Below are positions 46,012-54,952 of a stretch of DNA of 64,000 nucleotides, piece by piece (the first letter of the stretch is position 1; every line of letters starts with the position of its first letter). Origin of the DNA: Burkholderiales bacterium UBA2459 (GTDB lineage Bacteria; Pseudomonadota; Gammaproteobacteria; Burkholderiales; Burkholderiaceae_E); the NCBI GenBank assembly GCA_002342365.1, contig DDPV01000046.1, forward strand, positions 228 through 64,227, given 5' to 3'. Made by a program: the position numbers and the translations under genes. The notes beneath the pieces are model-generated. The model had not been told where the DNA came from and did no database searches. It saw only the letters and a program-made list of their open reading frames with translations.

Positions 46012-46704
46012 TTATGCGGATGAGGGTTTCTTGGCCTCAGCTGATTCTTGCGCTGCAGACTTGATGCCTTCGATAAGCCAGTCAATGCCGGTCTCCAGGC
46101 TCTCATCGATACGGCCCTCGCCGGTCCTGGCAAACGCCATGGCAAGTCGCAATTGCGGATAGGCCTTAAGGTTTTGGGGTTTGATCAAATGACCTTGCAG
46201 TGCGCGTCTTGAAAGCAGCAGCCCAAAGCCATCCACCACCGTCCCATAAATTCTGAACCAGTGCAGGCGTTGCTGCTCGGCGATGCCTGCTTGCGCCAAG
46301 CGTTCGAGGATCCATTCCATCAATCGAAGACTTTGTCCGTCACGCAAAAGGCGGCTGTAAATCAGCGGGGCAGTGCGAGGAAACTGGCTCGCAATGGCGG
46401 TGTGCTGCTGAAAGCAATCGCGCAGCGCCGCGTCCCAGGGCGATTCAACCCGTGGTCGCGCGCGCGTAACCAGTTCTTCGGCAACCGCATCGAGCAACTG
46501 CTCTTTTGATTTGAAATAGTGATACAGCGACATCGCCTCCACCCCGAGATGTCTTGCCAAGCTGCGCATGCTCAGCGTCTCGACGCCTGCCATTTCGATG
46601 CGGGTAATGGCTGCCAGCACGATGGTTTGGGCGCTGAGTTTTCGTGGGTTGGTCAAGTCGATCAAGGATGATTTCCATAGTGCATTCGGTGCTTGCGAAC
46701 TCAT
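46012..46704 (-). CDS. TetR family transcriptional regulator
   Basis: A 230-residue repressor-type protein. The helix-turn-helix is TLSMRSLARHLGVEAMSLYHYFKSKEQLLDAV, preceded by IVLAAITRIEMAG, a standard TetR N-terminal domain; the C-terminal half is a ligand/dimer domain of the TetR_C kind. It is convergent with the ABC operon and divergent from the TonB-dependent receptor, so control of one or both is likely but unproven. The palindrome GCCTAGGC (46710-46717) lies on its own ribosome-site region. Confidence 0.87.
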   Translation of the reverse strand: MSSQAPNALWKSSLIDLTNPRKLSAQTIVLAAITRIEMAGVETLSMRSLARHLGVEAMSLYHYFKSKEQLLDAVAEELVTRARPRVESPWDAALRDCFQQHTAIASQFPRTAPLIYSRLLRDGQSLRLMEWILERLAQAGIAEQQRLHWFRIYGTVVDGFGLLLSRRALQGHLIKPQNLKAYPQLRLAMAFARTGEGRIDESLETGIDWLIEGIKSAAQESAEAKKPSSA

Positions 46705-46912
46705 GCTCAGCCTAGGCCTGCTCTGCCTGACCTGTCCGTTTTGCAGCCATGATGGTGGATTCGAATCGCGAAAACTGTATCAAATCTTCCACAGCACCGC
46801 GAATGGCGCTTCGGAAATCGCACAACTTGCATGGGGCTCAAGACTTGTGGTGCCAAAGCATGAAACAAAACTGTCTTTTTTTTCTTTTCTCTGTCAGAAT
46901 TTTTCCTAGCCA

Positions 46913-46956
46913 AGAGCCCTCAAGGCATCGAAGATCTAGGTTTGGTTGAGGGCTTT
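46913..46956 (+). promoter_or_regulatory. Stem-loop in the presumed leader of the TonB-dependent receptor
   Basis: AAGAGCCCTCAA-side bases 46913-46923 pair with 46946-46956 (TTGAGGGCTTT) over 11 pairs, including one G-T pair, with a 22-base loop. It is 108 bases before the receptor ATG. It may be an mRNA structure if transcription starts upstream, or a protein site; no T-run follows directly. Confidence 0.35.
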
Positions 46957-46997
46957 GTGGCGGTTTCATTGTGAAGTTTTTTTGCGAGCTTTTTTGT

Positions 46998-47013
46998 GAT
47001 GAGTCATCGATGA
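46998..47013. promoter_or_regulatory. Overlapping palindromes upstream of the TonB-dependent receptor
   Basis: GATGA-G-TCATC (46998-47008) and TCATCGATGA (47004-47013) are both perfect inverted repeats sharing TCATC. They lie about 50 bases before the receptor ATG and could bind the adjacent TetR-type regulator; that link is inference. Confidence 0.4.
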
Positions 47014-47063
47014 GCCGCTTATTCAAAGCGCATCGATCCAATTATTTTCGGGGAGACCAAGTG

Positions 47064-49580
47064 ATGTTTCGTAAGACGCCCATCAGCGCTTGTGTAGCGC
47101 TCTTATGTGCTGCCGGTGCAAGTTTTGTCTCCGCACAGGCAATTGCCCAAGGCACGGTCGAAGTAACGGGCTCGCGTATCAAGCGGGTTGATGCCGAGGG
47201 TGCTGTTCCGGTGACCGTAATCACCCGGGAGCAAATTGAATCGAGTGGCGTGACTTCGGTGGCCGAGGTGATGCGAAACGTGACCTTTGCAGCCGCTGGC
47301 AACTTCAGGCCGCAATCGGGTTCTTCCGCTCAAGCTTGGGCATCAATTGATCTGAAAGGCCTTGGCTCGGGCCGAACCCTTGTTTTGATCGATGGGCGTC
47401 GTGCGCCGAAGGGCCCGATGGTTGCGACCGCTGCAGACATGAATTCCATCCCGCTCGGTGCTGTTGAGCGGATCGAGATCCTTACCGACGGTGCATCTGC
47501 GGTCTATGGTTCAGACGCGATTGCTGGCGTGGTGAACATCATCACCCGCAAGGATTTTGAAGGTTTCCAGTACTCCTTTGGCTACACCAATCCCTCAAAT
47601 CCGGGCGGAGAGCGCCGCGAAGGCTCGGTTTTATTCGGTACCTCCGGAAAAGACGGCAGGGTGTTGGCCGGAATTTCTTATAACGAGCGTGGCATGGTCT
47701 ACACCCGCGATCGTGTCTGGGGTACTGACAAAGGCGTCTCGAGTTATGGCAACAACTACGTCACCAGCAAGGGCTTGATCGCAGTTCCCGGAGCTTGTAC
47801 CGACAAGGACTTCTGGCTGACAAGTTCAAATACCTGCTCGTTTGACTTCAATTCGCGGGCTGCCGATGAGGCGCAGATCAAAAATGCTTCGCTTTTTGCA
47901 CGCGGCGAATATAAAGTCAATAAGGATTGGTCGCTCTACGCAAACACCGGAGTGACTCGGGTGGAGAGTTTTGGCCGTTATGCGCCAACTCCAGGTGCGG
48001 TGGTGCTGAGTGCGACAAGCCCCAACAATATTGCTTCGCAAGTTGACCCCTCACTTGCGGGCAAGTCGGTGACTTTGCGCCACCGTTTTGCGGCAGCAGG
48101 GAACCGGGACACCAATACCGACAGCAATATTTATGACATGTTGCTTGGCACACAAGGCCAGATTGGCAGTGTTGCCATTGATGCCGGTTTTCGTTGGACT
48201 GATTACCAATATTTGGAACTTGGGCGGAACTATATCGTTACAGCGATCGCCACGCAGTTCATGAACTCGGGTGCTTACAACATCTTTAAACCCAGCGCCA
48301 ACAGCGCCGACGTTTTGAATTCGATCAAGGCAACCATCGGCCGGGACTCAAACTTCAAGATTGCCGAGGTCTACGGCACTGCGACCGTGCCCTTGATGAA
48401 AATGGCTGGTGGGCAGGTGCAATTGTTGCTTGGCGGCGAGCGTCGTTTTGAGCAGTATCAGGATCAATACGACTCGCTGTCAGAGGGCGGTCAGATTCTC
48501 GGGTCGGCTGGTAATTCGGCTGGTGGCACCCGTGGCGTGACCTCGATGTTTTCTGAAGCCTTATTGCCTGTTGCCAGTGGCGTTGAGGTATCGCTCGCAG
48601 CCCGGCACGAAAATTACTCCGATTACGGCAGCTCTAATGCGCCCAAGGCTTCGCTTCGCTGGAAGCTCAGCAACAATCTGTTGCTGCGCGGATCGGTGGG
48701 TGCGGGTTTTGCTGCGCCCTCGCTTGACAAGATAACCCAGAAGGAATCATTCAGCGCCGAATCAGTGATCGATCCCAGAACCTATATTGCCTTTGGAGGC
48801 GCGGCATCGCAAGCGAGCACAAGGCAGGTTCAGGTTGATACTTACTACATCGCAAACCCCAAGCTTGCAGCCGAAAAATCCAAAAACCTGTCCCTGGGGT
48901 TTGTTTGGGATGTCGTGCCTCAGCTCAGCATCAAGGCAGACGTCTGGAAGATCGACGTGAGCGACAAGATTGCTCAAATCACGGCGCAGGGGATTATTAA
49001 CCGGTCCAACGGTACCGATCCGCGGGCGATTCCCGCTGGGCTTGGCGTGACGCGTAACGCGGTTACGGGTGCGATTGAGCGTATCCAGGCTGGTTATGGC
49101 AACGAAGGTGAAATTGGTTTGCGGGGCGTTGACCTCACAGCTACGGCGCGCTACAAGCTGCTTGGCAAAGACATCGACCAGCGTTTGACCTGGTCGAGGA
49201 TGAACAGCTACGTGGACGATGGTGACGAGCTTGCAGGAACAGCAGGTTTGCCCAAGGACAGGGTTGTTTTGTCGACCAAGATTCCCGTGATGCCAAAGAT
49301 GGACTTCTTCTGGTACGCAAACTATATCGGACCGCATGGCGATGCAGAAGCAGGCACGCGCTACAGCGGGCACACATCGCAAGATGTGCAATTGATTTGG
49401 GATACTCCGATAAAAGGAGGGCGGGTGTCGGTCGGCGTGGTGAATCTGACCGGCTGGTACCCCTGTAAAGACGGTATCGGATCAGCCAACTGTATTCCTT
49501 ATGATGGCCGGAACTTCAACTTCTATCTCTATGACTCTTACGGGCGCCAGCCCTACGTGCGTTTCACGCAGCGCTTCTAA
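47064..49580 (+). CDS. TonB-dependent outer-membrane receptor
   Basis: An 838-residue receptor. After the signal peptide (ACVALLCAAGASFVSAQAIA) the plug domain shows EVTGSRIKRVDAEGAVPVTV, EQIESSGVTSVAEVMRN, LKGLGSGRTLVLIDGRR and VERIEILTDGASAVYGSDAIAG, then VNIITRK. A 22-strand-type barrel follows, ending in ...YVRFTQRF with the terminal Phe used for BAM sorting. The ATG at 47064 follows GGGAG by eight bases; the frame reaching back to 46971 has no signal peptide start. Plugs of this kind are frequent next to peptidases and peptide importers, so peptides rather than siderophores are the likely ligand, but this is inferred. Confidence 0.92.
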   Translation: MFRKTPISACVALLCAAGASFVSAQAIAQGTVEVTGSRIKRVDAEGAVPVTVITREQIESSGVTSVAEVMRNVTFAAAGNFRPQSGSSAQAWASIDLKGLGSGRTLVLIDGRRAPKGPMVATAADMNSIPLGAVERIEILTDGASAVYGSDAIAGVVNIITRKDFEGFQYSFGYTNPSNPGGERREGSVLFGTSGKDGRVLAGISYNERGMVYTRDRVWGTDKGVSSYGNNYVTSKGLIAVPGACTDKDFWLTSSNTCSFDFNSRAADEAQIKNASLFARGEYKVNKDWSLYANTGVTRVESFGRYAPTPGAVVLSATSPNNIASQVDPSLAGKSVTLRHRFAAAGNRDTNTDSNIYDMLLGTQGQIGSVAIDAGFRWTDYQYLELGRNYIVTAIATQFMNSGAYNIFKPSANSADVLNSIKATIGRDSNFKIAEVYGTATVPLMKMAGGQVQLLLGGERRFEQYQDQYDSLSEGGQILGSAGNSAGGTRGVTSMFSEALLPVASGVEVSLAARHENYSDYGSSNAPKASLRWKLSNNLLLRGSVGAGFAAPSLDKITQKESFSAESVIDPRTYIAFGGAASQASTRQVQVDTYYIANPKLAAEKSKNLSLGFVWDVVPQLSIKADVWKIDVSDKIAQITAQGIINRSNGTDPRAIPAGLGVTRNAVTGAIERIQAGYGNEGEIGLRGVDLTATARYKLLGKDIDQRLTWSRMNSYVDDGDELAGTAGLPKDRVVLSTKIPVMPKMDFFWYANYIGPHGDAEAGTRYSGHTSQDVQLIWDTPIKGGRVSVGVVNLTGWYPCKDGIGSANCIPYDGRNFNFYLYDSYGRQPYVRFTQRF

Positions 49581-49591
49581 AGTGGTCCAAC

Positions 49592-49621
49592 CCGCATGCG
49601 AGGTTGATGCCTCACATGCGG
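49592..49621 (+). other. Hairpin directly after the receptor gene
   Basis: CCGCATG (49592-49598) pairs with CATGCGG (49615-49621), and AGG (49601-49603) with CCT (49610-49612) inside it, around TTGATG. It starts 12 bases after the receptor stop and may protect the mRNA end. A true terminator follows separately. Confidence 0.5.
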
Positions 49622-49647
49622 ACCGTCGGCTTACTGGTTCAAAAAAT

Positions 49648-49678
49648 AGGGCAAAATCTTGGGTTTTGCCCTTTTTTG
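49648..49678 (+). terminator. Intrinsic terminator after the TonB-dependent receptor
   Basis: AGGGCAAAA (49648-49656) and TTTTGCCCT (49664-49672) form a perfect 9-bp stem around TCTTGGG, followed at once by TTTTTG. It separates the receptor from the peptidase gene, which therefore needs its own promoter. Confidence 0.9.
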
Positions 49679-49685
49679 TTAGCCT

Positions 49686-49731
49686 TTGGCGACCAAATTC
49701 TTTTTATGACATAATGTCCTTACGACGTAAG
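49686..49731 (+). promoter_or_regulatory. Promoter with nested palindromes in front of the S9 peptidase gene
   Basis: TTGGCG (49686-49691) and CATAAT (49710-49715) are 18 bases apart, a fair sigma-70 promoter. Perfect inverted repeats sit on and after the -10: TTATG-A-CATAA (49704-49714), GACAT-A-ATGTC (49708-49718) and CTTACG-A-CGTAAG (49719-49731). This placement is typical of a repressor site. The message would have a leader of about 160 bases. Confidence 0.55.
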
Positions 49732-49885
49732 GTTGTGACGTCCAAAGACTTGCACGGACCATGCAAAAGGACAATGGAAGACCTCAATACGAAATCCTAG
49801 GCGCTGATCGTCGAAGTCGAACGATGCATGCAGGGCGCCTCGGCTTGCAAATCTTGTTGCCTTCTTTAGGCCCAGGGAGATCAAA

Positions 49886-51994
49886 ATGAAGTGTCGTTTC
49901 CAATCGCTATTGTTTGGCGATGCGCAGGGGCTATTAACAGCCTCAAGCTTCATGGCAGCAGCGAACTTCGCGGCCGTCTCGGGCGTCGCGGGTGTCTTGG
50001 GCTCCAAAGCTGACTTACGCAAATTCAACAGCAAGTCCCGTCGCTTTGCTCTGGCTGTCATGCTGCTTGTGACCGCTGTCAACCTCCTGGTCCTTGGCTT
50101 GCCTGAGGTGCTCGCCCAGCAAGTTCCCCTGCGCGATTTTTTTGAGCGGCGACAGTTCATCAACATGAAGCTCTCGCCGGATGCCAAACACATCGCGTTT
50201 TCTTATGAGCAGGGCAATGAGGTTCGTTTGGCGGTGATGACGACTGCTGAACGAAAAGTGGTGAACCATTTCAGCTTCGGTGATTCGATGCATGTTCAGG
50301 AGTTTCTGTGGGCAACGAATATGCGGCTCGTGATGGCTGTCGGGCGGGTAACCGGATACCTGGACAATGATGGTCGACCGACCAATCTTTATGCATCCGA
50401 TATCAATGGCGATAACCGGCGAGAGATCTTTGAAATGGCTTCCTCTCGATACGCTTTATTGCATCGATTGCCCAAGGATCCAGCGCATATTCTGATTGCC
50501 AAGTACCACTGGGCAGATAACGGCAAGGGCAAGGTTCATCGTCTTAACATCGAGAACGGAAGGCTCGAATACACAGCCGATGAACCCACGGGGGATATAC
50601 GGGGTTTGGGTGCGGACATCGAGGGTAGGGTCCGTATTGCTGTTGAGACGCAGGAAGCGAAAACCGAAGATGAGGAACGTACATTCCTGCATGTTCGCGC
50701 CGCGGGCGAGTCGAAGTGGACCAAGCTTGATCTGGCTGCCAAGCGCAAGCGGGTGGCTTTTCAGCCGATGGGTTTCTCAGCGGATGGTCAGCATGCTTAC
50801 TTTTTGTCCAACTTCGATCAGGAAAAGAACGATCGGCTTGGTCTTTTTGAGTTCGACTTCAAGTCAAGGAAGGTCGAATTGGTACATCGTGAAGTCGACG
50901 TTGATCTCGCCGGTCCTTTGCTCGGTGCGAAGGGGGAACTGCTCGGCGTTTATCACCTAGGAGGCAAGGGTGAGCAACTGTTGATGGACGATACGGTTAA
51001 GCATGGAGAGTTCATCAAGCTCCTGGCCCAGGCCTTTAAAGGTCAAGTCGTCACCGTCACTTCCTATAGCGATGACGGCAATCAGGCGATTGTGCGGGTT
51101 CGTAGCGATCGCAACCCTGGGGAGTTTTATCACTTTGATCTCACAACCCGCAAGGCAAGCTTTCTTGAAGCCAGCCTGCCCAAGATCAAGGCAAAGGACA
51201 TGCTTCAGACCGAACCCCTCGTGATCGCTGCGAGCGATGGAATGCGTTTGCATGCGCTACTGACGAGACCGGCTGATAAAAAGACGCAGCTACCGCTGAT
51301 CATCAATGTGCATGGCGGTCCATTTGGCGTCACTGATTTTTGGGGTTTCCATCCCGAATCGCAATTTTTTGCAAGCCGCGGCTACGCTGTGCTGCAAGTC
51401 AATTATCGGGGTTCGGGGAATCGCGGTTCCGATTTTGAGCGGGCTGGTTATAAGCAATGGGGTCAAAGCATGCAGCAAGACCTTGTTGATGCGACCGAGT
51501 GGGCCATCAAGGAAGGTATCGCTGATCGAAAGCGGATTTGTATTTACGGGGGAAGCTACGGTGGATACGCCGCTTTGTGGGGCGTCATCAAGGATCCTGA
51601 TCTCTACCGCTGTGCGGTTGGTATCGTCGGTGTTTACGATCTGGTCCAGTTCCGAAAAGGTGACGGATCGGATTTCAACCGTTTTGGAGGCGACTATTTT
51701 GAGAAGTTTATGAAGGCGCGTGTGGGTGAGGATCCCGATGCCTTGCGGGCCGTGTCGCCAGTGCACCATGTGGACAAAATCAAGGCAGCGCTTTTCATCA
51801 TCCATGGTGAAAAGGATGTGCGCGTTCCGGTGGAACACGCCTACCGCCTGCGCGATGCGCTCAAGCGCGTCAACAAAGCCTTTGAGTGGATGATCAAACC
51901 GGAGGGGCACGGTTTTTACGACGTGAGCAATCGGGTTGACATGTACACCCAGGTGCTTGCCTTTCTTGACCAACATATCGGCAAGCTTCAGTAA
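49886..51994 (+). CDS. S9 family (prolyl oligopeptidase type) serine peptidase
   Basis: A 702-residue peptidase: a beta-propeller N-terminal part and a C-terminal alpha/beta-hydrolase domain. The triad is Ser557 in GGSYGG, Asp644 in HGEKDVRVP and His675 in PEGHGFYD. NVHGGPFGVTDFWGFH provides the oxyanion region. A hydrophobic segment LAVMLLVTAVNLLVLGLPEVLA lies near residues 56-77, after an unusual 50-residue front; the protein is thus probably exported or anchored. GGGAG precedes the ATG at 49886. Such enzymes cut short peptides, which fits the neighbouring receptor and ABC importers. Confidence 0.9.
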   Translation: MKCRFQSLLFGDAQGLLTASSFMAAANFAAVSGVAGVLGSKADLRKFNSKSRRFALAVMLLVTAVNLLVLGLPEVLAQQVPLRDFFERRQFINMKLSPDAKHIAFSYEQGNEVRLAVMTTAERKVVNHFSFGDSMHVQEFLWATNMRLVMAVGRVTGYLDNDGRPTNLYASDINGDNRREIFEMASSRYALLHRLPKDPAHILIAKYHWADNGKGKVHRLNIENGRLEYTADEPTGDIRGLGADIEGRVRIAVETQEAKTEDEERTFLHVRAAGESKWTKLDLAAKRKRVAFQPMGFSADGQHAYFLSNFDQEKNDRLGLFEFDFKSRKVELVHREVDVDLAGPLLGAKGELLGVYHLGGKGEQLLMDDTVKHGEFIKLLAQAFKGQVVTVTSYSDDGNQAIVRVRSDRNPGEFYHFDLTTRKASFLEASLPKIKAKDMLQTEPLVIAASDGMRLHALLTRPADKKTQLPLIINVHGGPFGVTDFWGFHPESQFFASRGYAVLQVNYRGSGNRGSDFERAGYKQWGQSMQQDLVDATEWAIKEGIADRKRICIYGGSYGGYAALWGVIKDPDLYRCAVGIVGVYDLVQFRKGDGSDFNRFGGDYFEKFMKARVGEDPDALRAVSPVHHVDKIKAALFIIHGEKDVRVPVEHAYRLRDALKRVNKAFEWMIKPEGHGFYDVSNRVDMYTQVLAFLDQHIGKLQ

Positions 51995-52057
51995 CACGTC
52001 AGGTCGAGCCTTGCGCAGGGGGCCTTGAGCGGCGCAGCCCCTAAGCTTGAGCCTTGG

Positions 52058-53053
52058 TTAATGCATCGGCTTACTCAAGGCAAGGCACCAGGCGATGATC
52101 TCGTCGCCTTGATACAGGATTTCGCGTTGCATCGCGTCAATAGCAAGAGAAGCATTCGCCGGCTCAAAAAGATGTTGCATCGAAGCTTCGTTCTGCGCTG
52201 CAATCCTCAACTGCCGCAAGCGCTCTTTTGAATCAGACAAGAGCCCTGACAGTTCGCCCAGGCGTTGCTGCGCCGCCTTCGCGCCCTCGGTTCTTGACCC
52301 TTGCACGATCGCACTGACCCAGTCACGAGAATCAAGCAAGATGGCAGGAACATGACTTGATGCGCAGCGGTCCGCGAGCAGGTCCAGACAGACGTTATAG
52401 TTTTCGCGAAGTTCAATGTTCCGCTTGTTTGCATTGAGTCGGCGAACTGCCTGTGCGCTCGTTGCGCGTGAAAACGGATCAAGCAGTTTCGATGCGAGAT
52501 CGATCAAACCGCCCGGTTGGCATAAGAAATCAATATGGCCAGATTCTTCCGCAGCCTGACGAACAATGATTGAATCGTGGTGGTGCACCATCCACAGCAA
52601 TCGCCCTCCGGGCTTCAAAACCCGCAAGGCCTCGCTCAGCGCTGCTTGCAGCCCGCCGTACTCAGCGCCAAATTGAGAGACGAGCCAGTCTGCTGCATTG
52701 TCTTCGATGGGAAGGTTTCGAAAGTCCTGCGGTGAAAGAAACCGGATTTGGGTTCGCTGCTGCTCATGAAGGCGGTTAAGCCATTGGGGTGCCAATTCGG
52801 CGTAATCGATGCCCAGATAGCGGGGCAGATCTTGCAAACCTTCGCAAAGCAACATGGCAATCGGGCCGTTACCGCAGCCAAAGTCGATGATTTGTTGGTC
52901 AGCGTTGCAATACCTGATCAACTGATCTTGCCAAAATGTTGCAATCGCGCCGCCATAACTGCTTGAAAAGCTGCTCGCACAAGCATGCAGCAGGCCCTTG
53001 TTCCAGTATCGGCTCCAGGCCTCGCGCTCAACGACCCGGTGCGTGCTTGTCAT
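52058..53053 (-). CDS. Class I SAM-dependent methyltransferase, TonB cluster
   Basis: A 331-residue protein with the SAM motif IIDFGCGNGPIAMLL, motif-II-like RYLGIDYAEL and ALSEALRVLKPGGRLLWMVHHHD (motif III region). The C-terminal 150 residues are helical and not recognised. It starts six bases after the TPR gene, the last of the tonB-exbB-exbD-exbD-TPR row, so it is probably co-expressed. The substrate is unknown. Confidence 0.8.
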   Translation of the reverse strand: MTSTHRVVEREAWSRYWNKGLLHACASSFSSSYGGAIATFWQDQLIRYCNADQQIIDFGCGNGPIAMLLCEGLQDLPRYLGIDYAELAPQWLNRLHEQQRTQIRFLSPQDFRNLPIEDNAADWLVSQFGAEYGGLQAALSEALRVLKPGGRLLWMVHHHDSIIVRQAAEESGHIDFLCQPGGLIDLASKLLDPFSRATSAQAVRRLNANKRNIELRENYNVCLDLLADRCASSHVPAILLDSRDWVSAIVQGSRTEGAKAAQQRLGELSGLLSDSKERLRQLRIAAQNEASMQHLFEPANASLAIDAMQREILYQGDEIIAWCLALSKPMH

Positions 53054-53059
53054 CGCCCA

Positions 53060-54478
53060 CTAGCGATTCGACGCAGCAAGCACCGCCCAAAGCTTTGCAA
53101 GCTCGCTGGTCCCGTCGCCTTGCACTGAGCCAAACACCGCTCTGGCTTTGTCACGTTGGCCGGCCATCAAGAGCGCACTGCCGTAAAGCAGCTTGGCATC
53201 CTCAGGCCTCTTGACACCCTTGATGCCCAAACCTTTTTCCATCAGGCGAAGACCCTCAGCGCTTTCACCCGCTAGCACCAGGCTGTAACCCACGTTAAGC
53301 ATGGCGTTACCGTCTTTGCCGGCTGAAGCTTCATTTTTGAGTGCCGTCAGGCTCTTACGGTCCTCTTCAACGCTTTTTGTCACCATCGTCCGGAGCCTGC
53401 GATGGCGATCGGCCTCATCACCGCTACCGAGCACTTTTTCTGCAAAGCCTTGCTCAAGAAAACGGTTGGCTTCGAACGAAAAACCCGCGGTCAGCGCCAT
53501 TTGCGCATACTCAAAATACTCATTGGCAGTGCGCAAGTTTCCAGTCGCCATCTTCAGGCGCGCCACATCCATCACCAGCCGATCAGGAAAACCCTGTCGC
53601 GTTGAGACGCGATAAATAGCCTCAGCCCAATAATCCTTTTTCGGATAAAAAGTGAGTAGCTTCTCGACAGTGCTCGCATAACCCGCGGCGTCTTTCTTGC
53701 GCTGGTAAATGCTTGCAAGCAGTTGGAGTCGATCCTCAGGAGGGTTTTTTCCAGCCTTTTCGAGCATTTGAAAATCAACCAGCAACTCGCGAGCTGCACC
53801 ATCGAAGTCGCCTGCCATGTACATCGACTGCACCCAAAGCGTGCGCATCCCGCCTTCGGAACCCCCCTCTTTGAAATACCGCGCACACCACTCAGCGGTT
53901 TTGCTATAGTTCTTAGCGCGATAAAAATTTCCCGCTACCGCTTCTAGAATTTTAATTTTCTCAGCCGCTGATAGTCTCCCGCTCGCAATCACCGCATCAA
54001 AGGCCTTGGCTGCTGTATCAGCGTCTCCGCTAAGACTGGCTGCAGCCCCGCGCATGCGTTCTAGGATGTAATTTTCATAAGGCGTGCGGTTTGCAAAAGC
54101 CTCGATTTCCTTAAGCCTTTGCAAGGCCTCAGCACCTTTGCCGGCTTTTAAAAGATCCTGGATCGCTTGCAGCGGTTTACCCATTTCGTTACGGACCGTG
54201 TCGGCATTGGCCGCCGATGCAGCTGCGGGTGTAGCTGATGTAGCCGCTTTGGGTGCTGCTTCAGGCGTGGCAGCGGCGATGACAAGGGAAGCAGGTTCCG
54301 AATGGCGTAGCTGGGTTTGCGCGCTGGCTTCGTGGGCTGCAATCCCCGATGCAATAGTTACAAAAAATAGACCAAGCGAAGCGATTGGGTGGCTCAAACG
54401 TTTGCGACCCGGGCCGCAGGCCAGGCTCTGGTCTGCGGTTGCTCGGTCGCGGATGTATGGGTTGATGCTTGAACTCAT
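53060..54478 (-). CDS. TPR-like periplasmic protein associated with the TonB system
   Basis: A 472-residue protein. A hydrophobic segment (IASLGLFFVTIASGIAAHEASA) near residues 33-54 looks like an export signal after a basic front. An Ala-rich linker follows, then alpha-helical repeat pairs (LLKAGKGAEALQRLKEIEAF, NFYRAKNYSKTAEWCARYF, ASIYQRKKDAAGYASTVEKLL) that resemble tetratricopeptide repeats. TPR proteins occur next to ExbB-ExbD-ExbD-TonB sets and may assist the energising complex. It is 35 bases after the second exbD. The exact function is unknown. Confidence 0.75.
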   Translation of the reverse strand: MSSSINPYIRDRATADQSLACGPGRKRLSHPIASLGLFFVTIASGIAAHEASAQTQLRHSEPASLVIAAATPEAAPKAATSATPAAASAANADTVRNEMGKPLQAIQDLLKAGKGAEALQRLKEIEAFANRTPYENYILERMRGAAASLSGDADTAAKAFDAVIASGRLSAAEKIKILEAVAGNFYRAKNYSKTAEWCARYFKEGGSEGGMRTLWVQSMYMAGDFDGAARELLVDFQMLEKAGKNPPEDRLQLLASIYQRKKDAAGYASTVEKLLTFYPKKDYWAEAIYRVSTRQGFPDRLVMDVARLKMATGNLRTANEYFEYAQMALTAGFSFEANRFLEQGFAEKVLGSGDEADRHRRLRTMVTKSVEEDRKSLTALKNEASAGKDGNAMLNVGYSLVLAGESAEGLRLMEKGLGIKGVKRPEDAKLLYGSALLMAGQRDKARAVFGSVQGDGTSELAKLWAVLAASNR

Positions 54479-54513
54479 GGCAAGGCCCTCGGGTCTGCGT
54501 GTCGCAACGTCGA

Positions 54514-54939
54514 TCAGTTCATGAATTGTTCGTTGCCAACCATGCCGATTTTTGTCACGCCAAGGCGTTGCGCAGCCGCAAGCACCGCAGCAACATGTTC
54601 GTACTTCACAAGTTTGTTCGGACGCAAGTGCACTTCGGGTTGATCGGGTTGAGTCGCGACCTCAATAAGTCTTGATTCGAGTGTCTGCCGATCGGTGAGG
54701 GCCTGACCGTTCCAGTAAACCGTACCATCAAAATCCACATCGAGTTTCACCACAGTCGGCTGTTTGAGCAAGGGCGGCGGGTTACCGATGGGCATATTCA
54801 TCTTCACGGCATGCGTTTGAATCGGGATCGTGATAATGAGCATGATCAATAAGACCAGCATCACATCGATCAAGGGCGTGGTGTTGATATCAACCATCAC
54901 CTCATCATCGCCGCTTGCAGAACCAACATTCATCGCCAT
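54514..54939 (-). CDS. exbD: ExbD biopolymer transport protein (second copy)
   Basis: A 141-residue ExbD: cytoplasmic tail, membrane helix DINTTPLIDVMLVLLIMLIIT with the essential Asp, and a periplasmic domain. It starts 13 bases after the first exbD copy. The two copies share the start region (INTTPL-DVMLVLLI) but differ in the periplasmic half (PPPLLKQPTVVKL versus LPTQTKPENIVLS), so they are not a recent duplicate. Two ExbDs per ExbB are common in such systems. Confidence 0.92.
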   Translation of the reverse strand: MAMNVGSASGDDEVMVDINTTPLIDVMLVLLIMLIITIPIQTHAVKMNMPIGNPPPLLKQPTVVKLDVDFDGTVYWNGQALTDRQTLESRLIEVATQPDQPEVHLRPNKLVKYEHVAAVLAAAQRLGVTKIGMVGNEQFMN

Positions 54940-54952
54940 GCTGACTAATCCT

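Larger units (their letters stand above)
46705..47063. other. Intergenic control region between the TetR gene and the TonB-dependent receptor
   Basis: This 359-base gap holds no gene that I can support. It contains GATTCGAATC (46758-46767), a pyrimidine run at 46874-46891, an 11-bp stem-loop at 46913-46956 and overlapping palindromes at 46998-47013. A GGGAG ribosome site (47051-47055) lies just before the receptor ATG. I cannot place a convincing -35/-10 pair. Confidence 0.6.

Noticed and set aside
46751..46775. GATTCGAATC resembling a tRNA T-loop
   Set aside because: No acceptor, D or anticodon stems fit around it; it is only a short palindrome.
46705..47063. Cobalamin or other riboswitch before the TonB-dependent receptor
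   Set aside because: No B12-box-like conserved core could be recognised; only simple stems are visible.
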